37,475 nucleotides of DNA from Ruminococcus sp. (GCA_017517145.1 JAFXAJ010000024.1:1-37475); one strand, 5' to 3'; positions 24,006 through 33,525 are shown, numbered from the stretch's first letter. Made by a program: numbers and translations. The notes: generated from the letters alone by a model not told the origin.

Positions 24006-24895
24006 ATGGAATAATATGTGTTAATAAGCCGCAGGGCTTCACTTCCTTTGACGTTATTGCAAAGCTGAGGGGAATCATGAAAATCCGTCGTCTTGGTCAC
24101 GGCGGAACTCTTGATCCCATGGCTACGGGAGTTCTTCCTGTATTTGTGGGAACGGCAACGAAAGCCTGCGATATAATGCCCGACAATACAAAAAGCTATC
24201 GTGCAGGTTTTAAGCTTGGACAGGCAACTGATACGCAGGATATTACAGGGGAAGTGCTGACTTCCACGGATATGGCTGTGACCCGTGAGACGCTTGAAGG
24301 GGTTATGCCCTCTTTTGTTGGAGATATAATGCAGCTTCCGCCTATGTATTCGGCAGTTCAGGTTAACGGACAGCGTTTATATGACCTTGCAAGACAGGGT
24401 GTCGAGGTTGATCGTACTCCACGGCAGATTCACGTTGACAGACTTGAACTTACAGAGTATAACGAGGAAACCCGTGAAGGCATACTGGAGATATACTGCG
24501 GAAAGGGAACATACATCCGCACAATTATAAACGACATCGGTGAAAAGCTTGGCTGCGGCGGAATAATGACTTCTCTTGTGAGAACGTCTTCGGGGGGATT
24601 TACTCTTGAGGATTGCTTTACTATGGAGGAGATACAGCAGGCAGCTGACGAAAATCGCCTTGAGGAGCTTATACTGCCCATTGAGCGTGTTTTTGAAACC
24701 TTGCCTAAGCTTCGTCTGAATGAAGTGCAGACAAGGATGTACAAAAACGGCGTAAAGCTGGATATATCACGGGTTCATCATATAAAAGCCGAGGCAGATA
24801 CCTATTCCGTATACGGATACGACGGCGTATTCATCGGCACGGCATTTGCTGACCATGAAAACGGAATACTCCGTGTGGCAAAAAATCTGACATAA
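24002..24895 (+). CDS. truB: tRNA pseudouridine-55 synthase
   Basis: Makes pseudouridine 55 in the T-loop of tRNAs. The 297 residues start NGIICVNKPQGFTSFDV. The catalytic Asp38 lies in GHGGTLDPMATGVLP. The substrate loop QLPPMYSAVQVNGQRLYDLARQG and the KGTYIRTIINDIG motif follow. The C-terminal part is a short PUA-like extension. Start ATG is within ATGA, overlapping the preceding stop; the longer frame from 23891 only reads through that gene. Confidence 0.96.
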   Translation: MNGIICVNKPQGFTSFDVIAKLRGIMKIRRLGHGGTLDPMATGVLPVFVGTATKACDIMPDNTKSYRAGFKLGQATDTQDITGEVLTSTDMAVTRETLEGVMPSFVGDIMQLPPMYSAVQVNGQRLYDLARQGVEVDRTPRQIHVDRLELTEYNEETREGILEIYCGKGTYIRTIINDIGEKLGCGGIMTSLVRTSSGGFTLEDCFTMEEIQQAADENRLEELILPIERVFETLPKLRLNEVQTRMYKNGVKLDISRVHHIKAEADTYSVYGYDGVFIGTAFADHENGILRVAKNLT

Positions 24896-24908
24896 GAGGT
24901 TAAAATAA

Positions 24909-25814
24909 ATGACTGGAAAAACTGTGGCTGCTTTAGGATTATTTGACGGCGTTCATCTCGGACACCGCAGAGTATTGGAGCTTGCTCTGAAAAGGGCGGA
25001 AAACGGGCTGAAACCTGTAGTTTTTACCTTTGAGCCTGATTCAGTGCTGAAAAAACCGACAGGCAGCGGCGGTTACATCTATTCCGCAGAGGAAAAAGGA
25101 CGTATACTTGAAAATCTGGGGTTTGAATCTGTTTTTTCTCCGTCATTCGCTGAGTTATGCAGTATGACGGGAGAGGAATTTGCGGAAAAAATTATAGCAG
25201 GGGAGCTTAATGCTTCAGCTGTATGCTGCGGCAGGGATTTCCGTTTCGGCAGAAATGCTTCCTGCGGTACAGATGAACTGCGTGAATTCGGTGAAAAATA
25301 CGGATTTGAGGTATGTATAGCAGAGGATGTTGCTCTTGACGGAGATATTGTATCCTCCGGAAAAATACGCCGTCTTCTTGCTGAGGGGGATATTTCAAAG
25401 GCTAATTGTCTGCTTGGTGTGCCTTATGCCGTATCAGCGGAAGTTGTAAACGGCGCAGCTCTGGGTCGAACTATCGGATTTCCCACAGCAAACCAGCTTT
25501 TCGGAGAAAATCAGCTTGTTCCGAAATTCGGCGTATACGGCGGCGAAGTGACCATAGACGGCAGGGATTATCCCACTATGACGAATATCGGCATGAAACC
25601 AACAGTTAACTACGGCGGAATGCCCCTTGCGGAAACGTATATCTGCGGATTTTTGGGAGATATTTACGGCAGGACTATACAGGTCCGTCTGCTTGAATTC
25701 ATACGACCCGAACGTAAATTCGGCTCTGTTGATGAACTGAAAAAGCAGATAGCAGAAGATGTAAAAAAAGCATACAATATTCGTAACATTAACACGGCAT
25801 TATCACATAGATAA
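24909..25814 (+). CDS. ribF: Bifunctional riboflavin kinase / FAD synthetase
   Basis: Converts riboflavin to FMN and FMN to FAD. The 301-residue protein has the N-terminal FAD synthetase nucleotidyltransferase domain with GLFDGVHLGH at residues 10-19 and the VVCGRDFRFG-like segment near 105-114, then a C-terminal flavokinase domain with GRTIGFPTAN at 186-195 and NIGMKPT. Last gene of the rimP-infB series, 13 bases after truB. No FMN riboswitch is visible nearby. No convincing terminator separates it from the ABC operon, only a short GGGT/ACCC hairpin near 25838-25849. Confidence 0.95.
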   Translation: MTGKTVAALGLFDGVHLGHRRVLELALKRAENGLKPVVFTFEPDSVLKKPTGSGGYIYSAEEKGRILENLGFESVFSPSFAELCSMTGEEFAEKIIAGELNASAVCCGRDFRFGRNASCGTDELREFGEKYGFEVCIAEDVALDGDIVSSGKIRRLLAEGDISKANCLLGVPYAVSAEVVNGAALGRTIGFPTANQLFGENQLVPKFGVYGGEVTIDGRDYPTMTNIGMKPTVNYGGMPLAETYICGFLGDIYGRTIQVRLLEFIRPERKFGSVDELKKQIAEDVKKAYNIRNINTALSHR

Positions 25815-25867
25815 TATATTATTTATAAGGGTTAATACCCATAAATTGAAAACAGGAGGACTTCACA

Positions 25868-27013
25868 ATGATAGAGGTCAGAAACCTATGTAAACGTTAC
25901 GGCGATAAAAATGCCGTAAATGACATAAGCTTTTCTGTAGGTAAGGGTGAGATTCTCGGATTTCTCGGCCCTAACGGTGCAGGAAAATCAACAACAATGA
26001 ATATGCTGACCGGTTATATTTCATCTACTTCGGGACATATAAGCATTAACGGCGTGGATATTCTGGAAAATCCTATTGAAGCAAAGGCAAATATAGGCTA
26101 TCTTCCTGAAATTCCGCCCCTTTATGTGGACATGACTGTTGACGCATATCTCAACTTCATGTATGACCTGAAAAAGTGCAAGCTTACAAGAAAGGCACAT
26201 CTTAAAGAGATATGCGACCTCTGTAAGATTTCACACGTGAGAGAAAGACTTATCCGCAATCTTTCAAAGGGATACAAGCAGAGAGTTGGACTTGCTCAGG
26301 CGCTGATAAACAATCCCCCTGTGCTTATTCTTGACGAGCCTACAGTAGGACTTGACCCCAGCCAGATTATTGAGATTCGTTCACTTATCAAGAAGCTGGG
26401 AAAGAATCACACAGTTATCCTTTCTTCGCATATTCTCCCTGAGATTCAGGCAGTATGTGACAGAATCATTATCATCAACAAGGGTGTTATCGCAGCAGAC
26501 GGTACTGCCGCAGAAATTGCAAATAAGCTTACAAACGAGCATAAAATGACCGTCCGCATTGAGGGCACTACACGTACAACCGAGGATAAACCCGTAGTTG
26601 CAGAGGCTCTCAGAGCTATTGACGGAATCAAGTATGTACGTGCTGATATGGAGCGTGAAAAGGGCATTTATGACTATGACATCGAATCTGATGACGAGGT
26701 TGATGTTCGTCGTGCCATCAATAATCTCTGTCGTGAAAAGGGCTGGAATATTCTTATGTTGCAGCTTTCAGACATGACTCTTGAGGACATCTTCATGAAG
26801 ATTACCACAGGAGATATTACAGCAATAAAGAGCGACGAAAAGAAGCCTGACCTTTCAGAATACGATATGAGCTTTGGCAGTGATAACGTTGCTGAGGAGA
26901 AAACTCCCGCAGAGGCTGAGGAATCCCCCGAAGAAGCCGCAGAAGCTGAGAAAAAGAAAGAAGATTCTCCTAAGAAAAAAGACAAGAAATCAAAAAAAGG
27001 AGGGAATAAGTAA
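25868..27013 (+). CDS. ABC transporter ATPase, GldA-like, with charged C-terminal tail
   Basis: Motor subunit of an ABC-2-type system. Walker A GPNGAGKST at 34-42, signature LSKGYKQ at 132-138, Walker B VLILDEP at 152-158 and the switch His in LSSHIL are all intact. The domain after about 230 is the regulatory C-terminal region of this subfamily. Residues about 325-381 form a tail of alternating Glu, Ala, Pro and Lys that I do not associate with the family. With the next three genes this is the layout of gldA-gldF-gldG systems. GGAGG precedes the ATG. The stop overlaps the next start (TAATG). Confidence 0.92.
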   Translation: MIEVRNLCKRYGDKNAVNDISFSVGKGEILGFLGPNGAGKSTTMNMLTGYISSTSGHISINGVDILENPIEAKANIGYLPEIPPLYVDMTVDAYLNFMYDLKKCKLTRKAHLKEICDLCKISHVRERLIRNLSKGYKQRVGLAQALINNPPVLILDEPTVGLDPSQIIEIRSLIKKLGKNHTVILSSHILPEIQAVCDRIIIINKGVIAADGTAAEIANKLTNEHKMTVRIEGTTRTTEDKPVVAEALRAIDGIKYVRADMEREKGIYDYDIESDDEVDVRRAINNLCREKGWNILMLQLSDMTLEDIFMKITTGDITAIKSDEKKPDLSEYDMSFGSDNVAEEKTPAEAEESPEEAAEAEKKKEDSPKKKDKKSKKGGNK

Positions 27014-27717
27014 TGGGCGCAATTTACAGACGTGAAATGGGAGCGTTCTTCACATCGGGAATCGCTTATGTATTCCTTGCAGGCTTTGCTCTCTTTTCGG
27101 GACTTTTCTTCTCCTTGGGCGTAATCGGTTCAGGTATATCCGATATGTCACCCATGTTCAGCTCAATGTTCATCATTGTAGTATTCCTTATACCTATTCT
27201 CACAATGAGACTTCTCAGTGAAGAAAAGAAAAATCGTACAGACCAGGGACTTCTCACAGCTCCTGTAAGTCTTACATCAATTGTACTTGGCAAATATTTT
27301 GCAGCACTTACACTTTTTGCTATTGCAGAGAGCATTGTATTTGTATATTCCATAATCGTTGCGGTATGCGGTGAAGTAATATGGTCAACCCTGCTGGGCA
27401 ACTATTTTGCAATGCTTTTCCTTGGCGCAGCATTTATAGCTATCGGACTTTTCATTTCATCTCTTACAGAGAACCAGATGGCATCGGCTGTTATCGGTAT
27501 GTTTGTACTCTTTGTACTCTACCTTATGGATTCCCTTGCAAGCAATATTCCCGTAGAATTCATTCAGAAGGCAATCCTTTCAGCTTCATTCTACACAAGG
27601 TATCTTGACATTACCCGTGGAGTATTCAATCTTTCCACAGTGGTATTCTTCATCAGCGTATCAGTGCTCTTCAACTTCTTCACAGTAAGAGTACTCGATA
27701 AGAGACGCTGGGGTTGA
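27013..27717 (+). CDS. ABC-2-type permease, GldF-like
   Basis: Membrane subunit of 234 residues with about six helices. The first segment, MGAIYRREMGAFFTSGIAYVF, and the RLLSEEKKNRTDQGLLTAPVSLTSIVLGKY turn are hallmarks of the GldF/ABC-2 membrane family. It starts by a one-base overlap with the ATPase gene. The transported substrate is unknown. Homologues in Bacteroidetes act in gliding machinery, but this family is also common in non-gliding Firmicutes. Confidence 0.9.
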   Translation: MGAIYRREMGAFFTSGIAYVFLAGFALFSGLFFSLGVIGSGISDMSPMFSSMFIIVVFLIPILTMRLLSEEKKNRTDQGLLTAPVSLTSIVLGKYFAALTLFAIAESIVFVYSIIVAVCGEVIWSTLLGNYFAMLFLGAAFIAIGLFISSLTENQMASAVIGMFVLFVLYLMDSLASNIPVEFIQKAILSASFYTRYLDITRGVFNLSTVVFFISVSVLFNFFTVRVLDKRRWG

Positions 27718-27738
27718 TGCAGAAAGGAGAGTGCACAG

Positions 27739-29358
27739 ATGAGCAAGAAAGAAAAAGAAATCAAAGATACTGCCGTTGAGACTGTTGAAAAAGAGAAACC
27801 CAAAAAGAATCTCAAAAAACTGAAATTCGGCTCAATGTCAGCTATCACTATCGTACTTGTCATAGCTGTTGTAATCGCAGCAAACGTGGTATGCGGTCTT
27901 GTGGAAAAGCGTTATCCCATGAAGCTTGACCTGACTCCCGACAACCGTCACGAAATTTCAGAGGAATCCATTGAGGTTCTGGAGGGAATCGACAAGGATG
28001 TTGAGATTATCGTAACTTCAACAAAGGATTATTTCAGCGCAATCGGCTTGAACTATGAGGATATGTTCTATCAGTACTACGGTGCGGTTGTTGACTGTCC
28101 TTATGAGATTATTCCTGAAATCCTTGATAAATATTCCGTATATGCCAAGGCAGGCGGCGGAAATATCGACATAAGCTATGTGAACATCAACAAGAATCCT
28201 GATATTGTAACAGAGCTTAACAAATATTACAGCGGCGAAATCACAGAAGGCGGTATTGTTGTAAGATGCGGCGAGAGAGTGAAGTTCATCACTCCCGAAG
28301 AAGTCGCACAGATGGTTACTCCTTCACAGAACAGCACATCAACAAATATCACAATGGTATTTGCAGGTGAAAGTGTGCTTACATCAGCTATCAAGGCTGT
28401 TACAGACGCTAATCCCGTAAGAGCAGCTGTTGTGGCAACTGTAAACGGCAATCCGATTATCGACCAGACACATTCCGCAGTGGCTACTTCACTTGAAAAC
28501 TTCATGACAAAGAATGGCTATGACTGCGTTGAAATTGACCTCGGCACAGACGCTCTCAGTACAGAGGAATATGACGTAGTAGTTGTAGCGTCTCCCGCTA
28601 TTGACTTCACACCTGATATTATCACAAAGCTCAGCGACTTCCTCTATAATGAGGGTAATTACGAGAAGGATATGATTTATATTCCCAACCTCTATGCAAC
28701 TCAGATTCCCAATATCACAGAGTTCCTTGCTGACTGGAAAATTCAGATTGAACCTTCTGTGATTATTGATGACAGCAGCATGGTTCAGGCAGGTGTAGCT
28801 GCACTGGGCGGCATGACTTATGCTCCTACTGCTGAAATTGTTGACGCAGAGGCAGCCGGTGCAGTTGCAAATGATTCACTTCCTCTTATTGCCCCAAGCG
28901 CAAGACCTATTACAGTTCTCAACAAGAACAACGAGGCTGTTGTTACAGAGATTATCAAGTCCGCAGCAACATCTTATTCTGTATCCCTTCTTGAGGACAA
29001 CGAGGTTTCAGATGAAAAGAAATCTCATAATATTGTTGTAAAAGCACGTAAGGAAGCAGTATCAGGAGTTAAGGTACAGGGAAGCGATATTCTTGTTATC
29101 GGCAGCCCTTTCATGCTTGATTCTATGGTTATTTCAAGCGCAAATACCTACAACAATGCAAATGTTATGCTGAACATCATGAATAGCACAACAGGCAAGG
29201 AAGCAAGTGCAGTAATTCCTGAAAAGGTATTCTCACAGTATAACCTTTCACTTACTTCAGGTGGAGCAAGACTTATACTTGTTATAGTTGTAATTGTAAT
29301 ACCTCTGCTTATAGGTATTACAGGCTTATGTGTTCTGTTATGGAGAAAGAATAAATGA
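27739..29358 (+). CDS. GldG-like ABC auxiliary protein
   Basis: A 539-residue extracytoplasmic protein held by an N-terminal helix (about 35-56, ITIVLVIAVVIAANVV) and a C-terminal helix (about 515-535) followed by WRKNK. The external part matches the ABC_transp_aux / GldG type: the DLTPDNRHEISEESIEVLEGIDKDVEI opening, a YVNINKNPDIV strand, a long Rossmann-like region (VVVVASPAIDFTP) and VIGSPFMLDS near the end. A Lys/Glu-rich N-terminal cytoplasmic tail (1-34) echoes the tail of the ATPase. RBS AAAGGAG. The DUF4340 gene overlaps by four bases. Confidence 0.88.
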   Translation: MSKKEKEIKDTAVETVEKEKPKKNLKKLKFGSMSAITIVLVIAVVIAANVVCGLVEKRYPMKLDLTPDNRHEISEESIEVLEGIDKDVEIIVTSTKDYFSAIGLNYEDMFYQYYGAVVDCPYEIIPEILDKYSVYAKAGGGNIDISYVNINKNPDIVTELNKYYSGEITEGGIVVRCGERVKFITPEEVAQMVTPSQNSTSTNITMVFAGESVLTSAIKAVTDANPVRAAVVATVNGNPIIDQTHSAVATSLENFMTKNGYDCVEIDLGTDALSTEEYDVVVVASPAIDFTPDIITKLSDFLYNEGNYEKDMIYIPNLYATQIPNITEFLADWKIQIEPSVIIDDSSMVQAGVAALGGMTYAPTAEIVDAEAAGAVANDSLPLIAPSARPITVLNKNNEAVVTEIIKSAATSYSVSLLEDNEVSDEKKSHNIVVKARKEAVSGVKVQGSDILVIGSPFMLDSMVISSANTYNNANVMLNIMNSTTGKEASAVIPEKVFSQYNLSLTSGGARLILVIVVIVIPLLIGITGLCVLLWRKNK

Positions 29359-30887
29359 AAAATTCAGTTAAAGGTATTATCGGTCTCAGTGCAGCACTGC
29401 TTGTACTGGGCGGAGGAGCTGCGGCTCTTATGCTGACTGAGCCTGACAGTGACGGCGGAGATACTTCCGCCCCCACTGAGGCTGTAAGTGAACAGCAGAT
29501 AAAAATTCTTATACACGATGACAAGGTAACAGGCACTGACCCCGAAACAGGTGCGGATCTTGAAGGCATTATCAAGACTGTCAAAGTAAAAAATAAGACA
29601 GACGAGCTTAAAGTAGTGCAGAAATCCACTAAAACAGAGAATTATGCCGCTACTTATACTCTTGACGGCTATCAGGGGATTCCCATTAACGATGCACTTG
29701 TAGGTACTCTTGCTAACAATGCCAACGGACTCACTTCTGAGGACGTAATCGAGGAAAATTGTACTGACCTTGCGAAATTCGGACTTGATAATCCCTCTGT
29801 TACAGTGGATGTTGAGTATGAATCAGGTACAAAGTGCCGTATGCTGATAGGAAATAATGCTCCTGTGGGCGATGTGACTTATGTTAAGCTGGATGGCGTT
29901 GATACGGTATTTACTGTCCGCAACTCAGCAATTGCAAACTACAGCAAGACTCTCATGGACTTTGTTGAAACGACAGTTCTGAAAACTCCAGATGTATATC
30001 CCATAGTGGAGGAGCTTATCATAAGCCGTGAGGACATGGAGGAAAATATCGTTCTGGAGTATGATGAAAGCTCCGAGAGCGATGAATACAGCGGAGGAAC
30101 ATCATCTTCCCATGTTATGAAAGAGCCTACCTTTGCATATCTTGCAGTTGAGCGTTCTACAGATGTAACAACGGGAATGTTCGGACTTTCTGCTGACAGC
30201 ATATACTCAATCAACTGCAAGAAATCGGATATAGCCGAGGCTGGACTGAAAGAGCCTTTCTGTACTGTTGCAATGAAGTGCGATGACGGAAATGATTATG
30301 AGCTCCTCCTCAGCGAGCCTTTTGCAGATGATGATGGAAAAAGCTGTTATGGAATGTTAAAGGGCGGAAAGGTAATATACATTCTTGACGCTGAAGATGT
30401 GCCGTGGATAACAGTTGAACCTGTTGATATTGCGTCCAGTATCTTTATTGCTTCTTATGTATGGAATATTCCAGAGCTTTCTCTTGAATGCGGCGGAAAA
30501 TCCTACGATTTTGAAATCGAGAAGATTGAGACTGAGGAAGAAACTGAGAAGCTTACATCAAAGAATTTCAGAACGACTCTTAACGGCGAAGAATTTGATT
30601 CGGAGCGTTACAGAGAGTTTTACGGATTCCTTATCAAGGCAGACGCTGAAAGCTTTGCGCTGGGTGAGGATATTCCCAAGGGCGAACCTATGGCTGTACT
30701 GGATTTTACTGACAGCTATATGGATAAGACAATGAAATTTGAATTTTATGAAAAGTCCTCCATGCAGGCGCTTGTAGTAGCAGACGGTGAAAGCAAGTTC
30801 AATATATCAAAATCATACGTAGAAACAATGATTGAAAATGCGGAAAATCTCAAATCCGATACAGAATTCAAGACAACATGGAAATAA
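29355..30887 (+). CDS. DUF4340-like extracytoplasmic protein of the Gld-type system
   Basis: A 510-residue protein with a single N-terminal helix (about 5-27) and an extracellular part. It shows the repeated pattern of DUF4340 proteins, which accompany GldG-type genes in many genomes: VDVEYESGTKCRMLIGN and VTYVKLDGVDTVFTV strand pairs near 150-200, followed by further strand-rich repeats. It overlaps the GldG-like gene by four bases. Likely a partner of the ABC complex at the membrane surface; no enzymatic motif is visible. Confidence 0.82.
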   Translation: MKNSVKGIIGLSAALLVLGGGAAALMLTEPDSDGGDTSAPTEAVSEQQIKILIHDDKVTGTDPETGADLEGIIKTVKVKNKTDELKVVQKSTKTENYAATYTLDGYQGIPINDALVGTLANNANGLTSEDVIEENCTDLAKFGLDNPSVTVDVEYESGTKCRMLIGNNAPVGDVTYVKLDGVDTVFTVRNSAIANYSKTLMDFVETTVLKTPDVYPIVEELIISREDMEENIVLEYDESSESDEYSGGTSSSHVMKEPTFAYLAVERSTDVTTGMFGLSADSIYSINCKKSDIAEAGLKEPFCTVAMKCDDGNDYELLLSEPFADDDGKSCYGMLKGGKVIYILDAEDVPWITVEPVDIASSIFIASYVWNIPELSLECGGKSYDFEIEKIETEEETEKLTSKNFRTTLNGEEFDSERYREFYGFLIKADAESFALGEDIPKGEPMAVLDFTDSYMDKTMKFEFYEKSSMQALVVADGESKFNISKSYVETMIENAENLKSDTEFKTTWK

Positions 30888-30924
30888 AGGGCGGCTTTGC
30901 CCTATCCTGAAACGGAGGTAAGGT

Positions 30925-31206
30925 ATGAACGGAAAATTTTCTACCTACAAGGGCTATCCTCTTGTAAGATGCGAAGATCAGATATATTACGGATATATGT
31001 CTGACCCCTACGTTATATGGATACAGATTCTCGCCAAGAAGGAAGTTGAAGGCGAGCAGATGGTATCCAAGGTTCGTGTGGTTCAGCTTGATACAAACGA
31101 GCCGAATCCCGTAAATGCAGTAGTAAAGAATGCAGTTCGTGAGTGCGGACTTTACGAGGCGCTTGATATAGCTGATGTATGGCTGAAAAAGGCGCTGGCA
31201 CAGTAA
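30925..31206 (+). CDS. Small protein of unknown function
   Basis: I do not recognise this 93-residue protein. It has no signal peptide or membrane segment. The first half is strand-rich (YPLVRCEDQIYYGYMSDPYVIWIQIL), the second half helical (GLYEALDIADVWLKKALA). It lies 37 bases after the DUF4340 gene with GGAGG before its ATG, and the operon terminator follows it, so it is probably the last gene of that operon. Its cytoplasmic nature differs from its neighbours. Confidence 0.78.
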   Translation: MNGKFSTYKGYPLVRCEDQIYYGYMSDPYVIWIQILAKKEVEGEQMVSKVRVVQLDTNEPNPVNAVVKNAVRECGLYEALDIADVWLKKALAQ

Positions 31207-31225
31207 TCTGAATACAATATGAATT

Positions 31226-31262
31226 AATTAAAAGTCCTTGATTTATTCAAGGACTTTTAATT
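31226..31262 (+). terminator. Terminator closing the Gld-like operon
   Basis: A 15-bp perfect stem (31226-31240 with 31248-31262), core AAAAGTCCTTG with CAAGGACTTTT, 7-base loop. It can act in either direction. Confidence 0.92.
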
Positions 31263-31371
31263 ATTTAAGAAGATTTGAAGTGCTGAAATGTTCTTGATAA
31301 CAGGAATTTTCTACGGATTTTGTGCAATATTACGAAATTTAAGTGTTTAAGCTTTTTTTAATAAAAACTAC

Positions 31372-31408
31372 TTGTAAATTTATGTGAAATGCTTTATAAT
31401 TAAAGCAT
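31372..31408 (+). promoter_or_regulatory. GH26 gene promoter with palindrome over the -10
   Basis: TTGTAA (31372-31377) and TATAAT (31395-31400) are 17 bases apart. An 8-bp-arm palindrome, ATGCTTTA (31389-31396) with TAAAGCAT (31401-31408), covers the -10 and looks like a repressor site. A second TATAAT occurs at 31411-31416, and TGTCAG/CTGACA (31416-31421, 31430-31435) forms a leader hairpin. Confidence 0.5.
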
Positions 31409-31462
31409 GATATAATGTCAGTATAGGCGCTGACAGTCTGTAATTTACAGGAGGTTTTTAAA

Positions 31463-33520
31463 ATGAATAAGTTTCTGAAAAAATGTGCTGCATTTGTATC
31501 TGCGGTATCTATGACAGCTTCTGCAATGCCTGTTATGTCACAGGTAACAGCTGCTGACACTGTTTTCCCCTACAAGGTACAGGGCGAGGATCTGGAGGGA
31601 GCAACTCTCTGGACTTCCATTTATGAGAATCAGATTCCCGGATATGTGGGAGAGGGTTTTGCCTACCTGACAAATGACGCTCTTACATTCAATGTAACAG
31701 TTCCTGAAGATGGTATGTATCAGCTTAACGTAAGAGGTGCACAGATTCTCGACGAGGATGGACGTATGCAGACTGTTGCTATCAACGGCGTGGAATATTC
31801 CAAGACAGTACCTTACTACAAGGAATGGACAGATATTGACTTCGGTGTTGTTCGTCTCAGAGCTGGCGAAAACGAAATTTCCTTCCTCAATAAGTATGGT
31901 TATATGGCTATTGATGAAGTAACAATTTCGGAGGCTGTTTTCCCTGATGTTACAACAGCTACGGCTGTTCCCTGTGACCCTGACGCTACAGCTGAAACAA
32001 AGTCACTTATGAATTATCTCCACAGCGTTTACGGAAAGCATATTATCTCAGGACAGCAGGAAATTTACGGCGGCGGTCATGGTGTTGAGACAACTATCCG
32101 TTACGATGCAACGCAGGATAAGTGCATTGACAGCGACGGCAAGGAATATGTTATTGACCGTGACAGCGAGGCTGTTGATAAGGACGGAAACAAGTTCTAC
32201 TGGCACTGTTCTGATGAAAAGAGAACATATACATATAACGAGCAGAACCGTAACTACAAGTACGATTACTACGATCAGGAATTTGACTACTGTGCAGAGC
32301 TTTCAGGCGGAAAATATCCCGCAGTAAGAGGATTTGACTTTATGAACTACAATCCTCTCTATGGCTGGGAGGACGGCACAACTTCACGTGTTATCGAGTG
32401 GGTAAAGGAGCGCAACGGTATTGCAACTGCTTGCTGGCACATAAATATTCCTACAGATTTTGCAAGCTATGAGCCTGGTGATATTCTTGACTGGACAGAG
32501 TGTACATACAAGAACGGTACAGATTTTGTAGTTGCCAACGCATACAAAGAAGGCACAAAGGAAAACGAGTATTTTGATATGTGCATCGAGGACCTTGCAG
32601 AGCAGTTCCTTATTCTTCAGGAAAACAACGTACCCCTTCTCTGGAGACCTTTCCACGAAGCTGAGGGTAACGGCGGTGCTGACGGTAAGGGTGCATGGTT
32701 CTGGTGGTCACAGGAGGGTGCAGAGGTATACAAGAATCTCTGGAATTACCTCTATGACAAGCTGACAAACGAGTATGGACTCCACAACCTTATCTGGGAG
32801 CAGAATCTCTATGCTTGGTCTGATGAATCTGCGCAGTGGTATGCAGGCGATGACAAGGTAGATATTGTAGGTTTTGATAAGTATGACACAGTATATAATC
32901 GTCATGACGGACTTACAAGCGGCCCTAACTACGATTGTAACAGCAATGTTTACTGGTCGCTCCACAACTACACAAAGGGCGAGAAGATGATTGGCATTAT
33001 GGAAAACAGTACAATTCCCAGTGTAGCGAATATCACAACAGAGAAAGCAACATGGCTTTACTTCTGCACATGGTACGACAACGGACAGGATAACTTTATT
33101 TCTGGCGATAATTACAATGATGCTTCAGCAGTAAAGGAAATGTATGAGAGTGAGCTTTGTATTACTCTTGACGAGCTTCCTGCTGATCTCTATACAGCAG
33201 GCGGAGCTTCACAGCCTTCCACAAAGCCTCCTGTACAGACAACAGCACCTGCAAAGCCTACAGAGCCTACAACAACTGCACCTGATGCAGCAGTAACACT
33301 TATTGGTGATGCTAACTGTGACGGCAAGGTAACAATTGCAGATTCTACAGCAATTCTCCAGTCAATAGGAAATTCTGACGAATACAGTCTTACAGCACAG
33401 GGACTTACAAATGCTGACTGCTGCAATCCCGGAGATGGTGTAACAGCGGCTGATGCGCTTTCTATCCAGAGACTTGACGCAAAACTTATTGATAAATTAC
33501 CTGAAACGGTAAAAGCATAA
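31463..33520 (+). CDS. Secreted GH26 beta-mannanase-type enzyme with dockerin
   Basis: Extracellular endo-beta-1,4-mannanase-type enzyme of 685 residues. It has a signal peptide (about 1-31), an N-terminal CBM35-like beta-sandwich module (about 35-157, VQGEDLEGATLW to MAIDEVTISEA) and a GH26 catalytic domain (about 175-570). The acid/base is Glu399 in WRPFHEAEG and the nucleophile is probably Glu514 in IGIMENS. A Thr/Pro linker (about 580-608) precedes a type I dockerin (612-675) with two calcium-binding repeats, GDANCDGKVTIAD and ADCCNPGDGVTAAD. The latter carries the longer loop seen in ruminococcal dockerins. A segment of about 60 residues near 210-280 (VIDRDSEAVDKDGNKFYWHC region) looks like an insert. 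Attachment to a scaffoldin is implied. Confidence 0.92.
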   Translation: MNKFLKKCAAFVSAVSMTASAMPVMSQVTAADTVFPYKVQGEDLEGATLWTSIYENQIPGYVGEGFAYLTNDALTFNVTVPEDGMYQLNVRGAQILDEDGRMQTVAINGVEYSKTVPYYKEWTDIDFGVVRLRAGENEISFLNKYGYMAIDEVTISEAVFPDVTTATAVPCDPDATAETKSLMNYLHSVYGKHIISGQQEIYGGGHGVETTIRYDATQDKCIDSDGKEYVIDRDSEAVDKDGNKFYWHCSDEKRTYTYNEQNRNYKYDYYDQEFDYCAELSGGKYPAVRGFDFMNYNPLYGWEDGTTSRVIEWVKERNGIATACWHINIPTDFASYEPGDILDWTECTYKNGTDFVVANAYKEGTKENEYFDMCIEDLAEQFLILQENNVPLLWRPFHEAEGNGGADGKGAWFWWSQEGAEVYKNLWNYLYDKLTNEYGLHNLIWEQNLYAWSDESAQWYAGDDKVDIVGFDKYDTVYNRHDGLTSGPNYDCNSNVYWSLHNYTKGEKMIGIMENSTIPSVANITTEKATWLYFCTWYDNGQDNFISGDNYNDASAVKEMYESELCITLDELPADLYTAGGASQPSTKPPVQTTAPAKPTEPTTTAPDAAVTLIGDANCDGKVTIADSTAILQSIGNSDEYSLTAQGLTNADCCNPGDGVTAADALSIQRLDAKLIDKLPETVKA

Positions 33521-33525
33521 ACATG

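Noticed and set aside
24896..24908. FMN riboswitch before ribF
   Set aside because: The gap is 13 bases and ribF is inside the translation operon.
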